NCBI GenBank assembly: GCA_948470905.1
Contig: CAOKQK010000033.1
Location: 1 to 35,177, forward strand
DNA: 35,177 nucleotides
Reading direction: 5' to 3'
Origin: an uncultured Lachnospiraceae bacterium
GTDB lineage: Bacteria; Bacillota; Clostridia; Lachnospirales; Lachnospiraceae
A program made the position numbers and the translations under genes. Position 1 is the stretch's first letter, and each line of letters starts with the position of its first letter. Positions 31,855 to 35,177 of this stretch are shown piece by piece. Under the pieces are notes generated by a model. The model was not told where the DNA came from. It did no database searches and saw nothing but the letters and a program-made list of their open reading frames with translations.

Positions 31855-32805
31855 ATGAGCGCGTATTTGTTTGTACATTTTAAGGAAAAGAGGACGCCCG
31901 ACGGGGAACAGGTTTACTTTGGCGTCAGCAGGGACGGTTTTCACTGGGAGAGCGTAAACGGCGGAAATCCGGTTCTCTGGAGTTATGAGGGGGACAGAGG
32001 TGTCCGCGATTTTACCATTACCCGCACCAGGGAGGGGAAGTTTGTGATCCTTGCCACGGATTTGAGCCTTGCCTACGGCATGCCCTACAAATATGAAAAT
32101 TCATGGGCAAAGGTAGGCCGGGAGGGCAGCAAGTGCCTTGTGATGTGGCAGTCGGAGGACCTGATCCACTGGGGCAGGCAGAAGATGCTGAAGCTGGGGG
32201 ATGAGAAGTTCGGCTGTCTGTGGGCACCTGACATCATCTATGACAAAGAGGGGGGAGACTATGTGGTTCATTGGTCTTCCTCCCATGCCTGCAATGATTT
32301 CGGTCCCAAGGGGATCTTTTATACCCGCACGAAGGACTTTGAGACTTTTACCGAGCCTGCGGAGCTTTATCGGAAAGAGGACGGGGGAGCGGTCATTGAT
32401 TCCGCCATGTATGAGGAAGACGGCATATATTATTGCTTTTTGAAAAGCGAGGGAGAGCCTTCCCATGTGATCCTGGTGAAGTCGGAGCATGTGACCGGCC
32501 CCTTTGAACGGGTGGAGGAATTTGACCGGTGCATGGAGGTGCTGGAAAAGGGCAAATATGAGGCGCCGACCGCCTTTGTCACCGCCGACGGGCGCTGGTG
32601 CCTGATGCTGGATTTTTATGGATGCAAGGCGGCAGGACAGGGCTACGTGCCCTTTCTGGCGGAGAGCTTAAAGAGCGGCAGATTCGTGCGTTCTGACGAT
32701 TCCTTCTCCTTTCCCTACGGCTTTAAGCACGGTACCGTGCTTGCCATCACGGACGAGGAGTACGAGAGGCTGAAGGGGTTTGTGAAGTCCCCTGACGAAA
32801 TGTGA
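31855..32805 (+). CDS. Glycoside hydrolase family 43-like protein, intracellular
   Basis: A five-bladed beta-propeller type glycosidase of 316 aa with no signal peptide. The repeated blade pattern is visible: VYFGVSRDGFHWESV, VRDFTITRTREGKFVILAT, CLVMWQSEDLIHWGR, CLWAPDIIYDKEGGDYVVHW, VIDSAMYEEDGIYYCFLKSE and KYEAPTAFV. GH43 uses an Asp base, a second Asp and a Glu acid; D53 (RDF), the Asp of APD or IDS, and the Glu of YEAP are the likely candidates. The linkage and sugar are unknown; arabinose, xylose or galactose side chains are typical. Without a secretion signal it would trim imported oligosaccharides, fitting the pectin theme. AAGGAG lies seven bases before the ATG. Confidence 0.82.
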   Translation: MSAYLFVHFKEKRTPDGEQVYFGVSRDGFHWESVNGGNPVLWSYEGDRGVRDFTITRTREGKFVILATDLSLAYGMPYKYENSWAKVGREGSKCLVMWQSEDLIHWGRQKMLKLGDEKFGCLWAPDIIYDKEGGDYVVHWSSSHACNDFGPKGIFYTRTKDFETFTEPAELYRKEDGGAVIDSAMYEEDGIYYCFLKSEGEPSHVILVKSEHVTGPFERVEEFDRCMEVLEKGKYEAPTAFVTADGRWCLMLDFYGCKAAGQGYVPFLAESLKSGRFVRSDDSFSFPYGFKHGTVLAITDEEYERLKGFVKSPDEM

Positions 32806-32848
32806 CGGGTTTCCACGGATGGGAATTTAAAAACAGCCTCGGAACGGA

Positions 32849-32916
32849 TACGCCCCGGAAGGAATTTCCAGCTGTGACCTATGCAGAAGGAAATTCCTTC
32901 CAGCCAAGGGGGCGTA
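32849..32916. repeat. Long near-perfect hairpin downstream of the GH43-like gene
   Basis: TACGCCCC pairs with GGGGCGTA, and GGAAGGAATTTCC pairs perfectly with GGAAATTCCTTCC. They are separated by a 19-base loop, with seven extra bases on the right side. No T-run follows. It may end the GH43 transcript or be a mobile palindrome. Confidence 0.75.
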
Positions 32917-32934
32917 GAAGTGCAGAGGCGGAAC

Positions 32935-32956
32935 AAGTTCCCGCCTGCGGGAACTT
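32935..32956. repeat. Perfect 10-bp palindrome upstream of the thioesterase gene
   Basis: AAGTTCCCGC and GCGGGAACTT are separated by CT only. The sequence ends 14 bases before the next start codon, so it could be an operator or a hairpin near the ribosome site. It shares TTCCCGC with the GCGGGCAATGA palindrome family, but no wider similarity was seen. Confidence 0.7.
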
Positions 32957-32970
32957 AAATTTGGGAGATT

Positions 32971-33489
32971 ATGGAGATGTTAGAGAAAAAGAAAGTGATT
33001 GGAAAGCAGCGGAACAGCAAAATGTGCTTTGTGTGCGGAATGGATAATCCCGTCGGGCTGAAGGCGCAGTTTTACAATATGGAGGACGGAAGTGTGATGA
33101 CGCCTTTCCGGTACACGGAAAATGCCCAGAGCTTCCCACAGCGGGTACATGGCGGGCTGGTGGCGACCATGCTGGATGAGCTGGGCCTGCGTGCCCTGTG
33201 GGCAAAATATTCCGAGGAAATGCTGGGTGTGACCATGTCCATGGAAGTAAAGCTGAGAAAGCCTGTTCCCTACAATGAAGATCTGATCGGCAGAGGGATC
33301 GTGCAGAGAGATTCCTCTCAGTTTGCCTCCATGAAGGCGGAGATTTTTGACGGGCAGGGAAATCTGCTGGCGGAGGCGGTTTTAAAGTATATTAAAATGG
33401 ACGTGGAGCAGATTGCCCAGGGCGTCAGCTTCCATGAGGAGATGTGCTACCTGATCGAGGATGATGTAACGGAGCTTCCTGCAAAATAG
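32971..33489 (+). CDS. PaaI family thioesterase (hotdog fold)
   Basis: A 172-residue cytoplasmic acyl-CoA thioesterase-like protein. The N-terminal CFVCGMDNPVGLKAQFYN and the core QRVHGGLVATMLDELGLRAL are diagnostic of single-domain hotdog thioesterases. The HGG segment starts the main helix and the Asp (LDE) is the usual catalytic acid. MSMEVKLRKPVPYNEDLIGRG forms the following strands. The substrate is unknown. GGGAG lies only three bases before the first ATG but nine before a second ATG two codons later, so the true start may be 32977. Confidence 0.87.
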   Translation: MEMLEKKKVIGKQRNSKMCFVCGMDNPVGLKAQFYNMEDGSVMTPFRYTENAQSFPQRVHGGLVATMLDELGLRALWAKYSEEMLGVTMSMEVKLRKPVPYNEDLIGRGIVQRDSSQFASMKAEIFDGQGNLLAEAVLKYIKMDVEQIAQGVSFHEEMCYLIEDDVTELPAK

Positions 33490-33520
33490 GGAGGGGTTGC
33501 CTGGTAGATGGTAGCTTTGT

Positions 33521-34996
33521 TCAGGGCTTACAGATTTGGCAGGGACTGTATCCATGAGATATCACTTCATCCCTGGTGCCAGTGTATTCCTGTTTATTTT
33601 TATCCTTCATCTGCTTGACGCTTCTGCAAGTGGGATAGTGGAATTTCATGGTATTGGTATTTAGGATGTAGTCAGTTCCCTGGGGTTCCTCCTCCTGGGG
33701 GGCATGGGGTGTTTCTGCGGGCGCTGTGGCGGGCAAAATAGGGGCGGGCGAATCAGTGGGCAGCGGGGTAGGGGCGGCGGACAAAGCCGTGGGCAGTGGG
33801 GTAGGGGCGGTGTCAGGCAAAGCCGTGGGCAGTGCAGTGGCAGCAGCGTCAGGCAGCGGAGTAGATTCCAAAACAGGCTGTGATATCGTTCCGACAGTGG
33901 ATCCGGGAGTTGAAGCGGGCAATGTCACAGCAGTGGAAACTGATTCGCTGGTCCCTGTATCTGGCGCCAGGCTGCTTTCGCCTGTGGAATAATTGATAGT
34001 GATCCCAGGCTGTACATTATAGACATAAACGCAGAACTGAATTTTTCTGTCCATGTCTTCCGGCTTATCCGCTTTTTCTTCTCTCCGGGATTCCCCTTCC
34101 ATTAAGACACCGGAAGCCAGCAGGTTATCGCCCTCGAAAATCGGGGTTACACGGTACAACACATGATCCTCTGTCTCTCTGACATAATTGGCAACCATAT
34201 TTTCAAAGGGCTGCATGCCCTGTACATTCAGATGTCTTGTCCCGGTGAACAGATTCTTCTCATCATTTCCTCCGCACAGCTGGTATCCGATTAAATGGCA
34301 GCGGTTGTACAGGTAATTTCCGTCTATGATATCATTATATTTTACTGTGTGCCAGCCGGACGGCTTTATATATCCAATGGAATCGCGTTCTTTTGTGGGC
34401 ATGATGTCAACGCCTATGGAAGCACAGGCGGTTCCGCATCTCCCCAGCTCATCCAGTTCGCTGTAAACTGCGAATGACTGTGAGGTGAAATCCTCCTCTG
34501 AGAAAAAGGGGACATTATCATTGACAGTTATGTAGGGCTGTCCGGAATAGGGAGCAATATCTTCTATAGAAAAAGATATTGGGGAAAAAGATACCGCAGA
34601 AGAAGGCAACGAAGAAGACGGAGCATGGGCTATGACGGAATCTCCGGGCGCAGGTGCCGGGGACCGCTGCGGCTCAAGCGTTGGTGCCGGGGACCGCTGC
34701 GGCTCAAGCGTTGGTGCCGGGGACTGCTGCGGCTCAAGTGCAGGTTCCGAAGACCACTGCGGCTCAAGTGCAGGTTCCGAAGACTGCTGCGGCTCAAGCG
34801 ACGCTTCCGGGGCAGGTGTCGCTGAGGCCAGGGTGGAAGGGGCTGCAGGCGCCGGCGTTTCCGGCAGGGATGCCGCCGCACCGGGGGCGAGGGCAGGGGA
34901 AGCGGCGGCTTCTGGGCCGGATGCCTCCGAGCATGCGGAGGACAGTAAACTGAGCAATATGAAAGTAATGCAGAGCTGCTTTTTTATATTTTTCAT
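33521..34996 (-). CDS. Secreted lipoprotein DNA/RNA non-specific endonuclease
   Basis: A 491-residue exported nuclease. The N-terminus has a basic start, a hydrophobic segment (LCITFILLSLLSS) and Cys22 in SSAC, a plausible though imperfect lipobox. A long Ala/Pro/Ser-rich region follows, with five 10-residue units such as PTLEPQRSPA. The nuclease domain contains NRCHLIGYQLCGGNDEKNLF with the catalytic His near 234, then TGTRHLNVQGMQPFENMVANYV and HVLYRVTPIFEG, typical of the NUC superfamily. A second Pro/Thr linker leads to a C-terminal Cys-containing module (FHYPTCRSVKQMKDKN ... GYSPCQICKP). It may degrade external DNA for nutrition or uptake. The chosen ATG has AAGGAG about 12 bases upstream; an upstream TTG is less likely. 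Confidence 0.87.
   Translation of the reverse strand: MKNIKKQLCITFILLSLLSSACSEASGPEAAASPALAPGAAASLPETPAPAAPSTLASATPAPEASLEPQQSSEPALEPQWSSEPALEPQQSPAPTLEPQRSPAPTLEPQRSPAPAPGDSVIAHAPSSSLPSSAVSFSPISFSIEDIAPYSGQPYITVNDNVPFFSEEDFTSQSFAVYSELDELGRCGTACASIGVDIMPTKERDSIGYIKPSGWHTVKYNDIIDGNYLYNRCHLIGYQLCGGNDEKNLFTGTRHLNVQGMQPFENMVANYVRETEDHVLYRVTPIFEGDNLLASGVLMEGESRREEKADKPEDMDRKIQFCVYVYNVQPGITINYSTGESSLAPDTGTSESVSTAVTLPASTPGSTVGTISQPVLESTPLPDAAATALPTALPDTAPTPLPTALSAAPTPLPTDSPAPILPATAPAETPHAPQEEEPQGTDYILNTNTMKFHYPTCRSVKQMKDKNKQEYTGTRDEVISHGYSPCQICKP
34653..34802 (-). repeat. Five 30-base tandem repeats in the nuclease gene
   Basis: Units start at 34653, 34683, 34713, 34743 and 34773. Each encodes ten residues of the LEPQ(R/Q/W)S type on the minus strand. 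Copy-number change would keep the frame and vary linker length. Confidence 0.88.
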
Positions 34997-35144
34997 GGTA
35001 TGTTTTTGCTCCTTTTCCCACAAATGTACTACAAAAATAAAAAAAATTTTACTTTTTTAAGCCTTGTCAATATAATTCCGGTGGTCTTCCGCAAGGAACG
35101 TATAAAAACGTAACAGTTCAGACAGCAATGTCAGTTAGTTTAGC

Positions 35145-35177
35145 TAAAAGGTTAGATTCCTTCAAGGGGTCTAACCT
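35145..35177 (-). terminator. Probable terminator of a reverse-strand gene beyond the right edge
   Basis: AGGTTAGA and TCTAACCT form a stem, with a further CCTT/AAGG pairing inside. Read on the minus strand the stem is followed by TTTT. The stretch from 34997 to 35144 holds only the upstream region of the nuclease gene; a TTGACA is visible on the minus strand near 35065-35070 but no clear -10. Confidence 0.55.

Overview
The window looks like chromosomal DNA from a Gram-positive, gut-type Clostridia, most likely a Lachnospiraceae member. The reasons are strong AGGAGG-type ribosome sites, TTGACA/TATAAT promoters with 17-base spacers, a class B sortase next to a surface substrate, a DUF975 membrane protein, Rpn-type PD-(D/E)XK genes and a prfB gene with the classical +1 frameshift. 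This placement is inferred from gene content; no rRNA or tRNA gene was seen.

Left part (1-9.3 kb): a conserved hypothetical gene; a short tandem repeat array; a reverse-strand protein of unknown function; two adjacent long-hairpin elements sharing a 50-base core (2035-2357); a GntR/YtrA-type repressor with a clear operator, followed by its ABC ATPase and permease; a convergent intracellular-type pectinesterase; a GNAT acetyltransferase; a decayed coding fragment beside a palindromic repeat; and an aldo/keto reductase with two ferredoxin-like Fe-S motifs.

Middle (9.3-28.3 kb): the housekeeping genes secA and prfB are separated by repeat-rich DNA. They are followed by an Rpn-family pseudogene broken by a 55-base palindrome. 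The dominant feature is a 12.4-kb gene (15014-27379) for a secreted, wall-anchored 4121-residue protein. It joins two SGNH esterase domains resembling rhamnogalacturonan acetylesterase, several beta-sandwich and Ig-like modules, a family 11 rhamnogalacturonan lyase and a C-terminal sorting signal. A class B sortase gene follows 45 bases later and is the likely anchoring enzyme, although its expected catalytic Arg is a His.

Right part (28.3-35.2 kb): reverse-strand genes for a DUF975 membrane protein, an SprA-like metalloprotease-type protein, a small two-helix membrane protein and an intact Rpn-type nuclease; then a GH43-like glycosidase and a PaaI-type thioesterase on the plus strand; and finally a reverse-strand secreted lipoprotein nuclease with Pro/Ala-rich repeats.

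Taken together, a surface enzyme that deacetylates and cuts rhamnogalacturonan I, a pectinesterase and a GH43-like enzyme (both without signal peptides) suggest pectin use, with final trimming of imported fragments inside the cell. The most unusual DNA-level signals are the twin hairpin elements, a dispersed palindrome family starting ATTCC(C/T)GCGGGCAATGA, and further perfect hairpins between genes.
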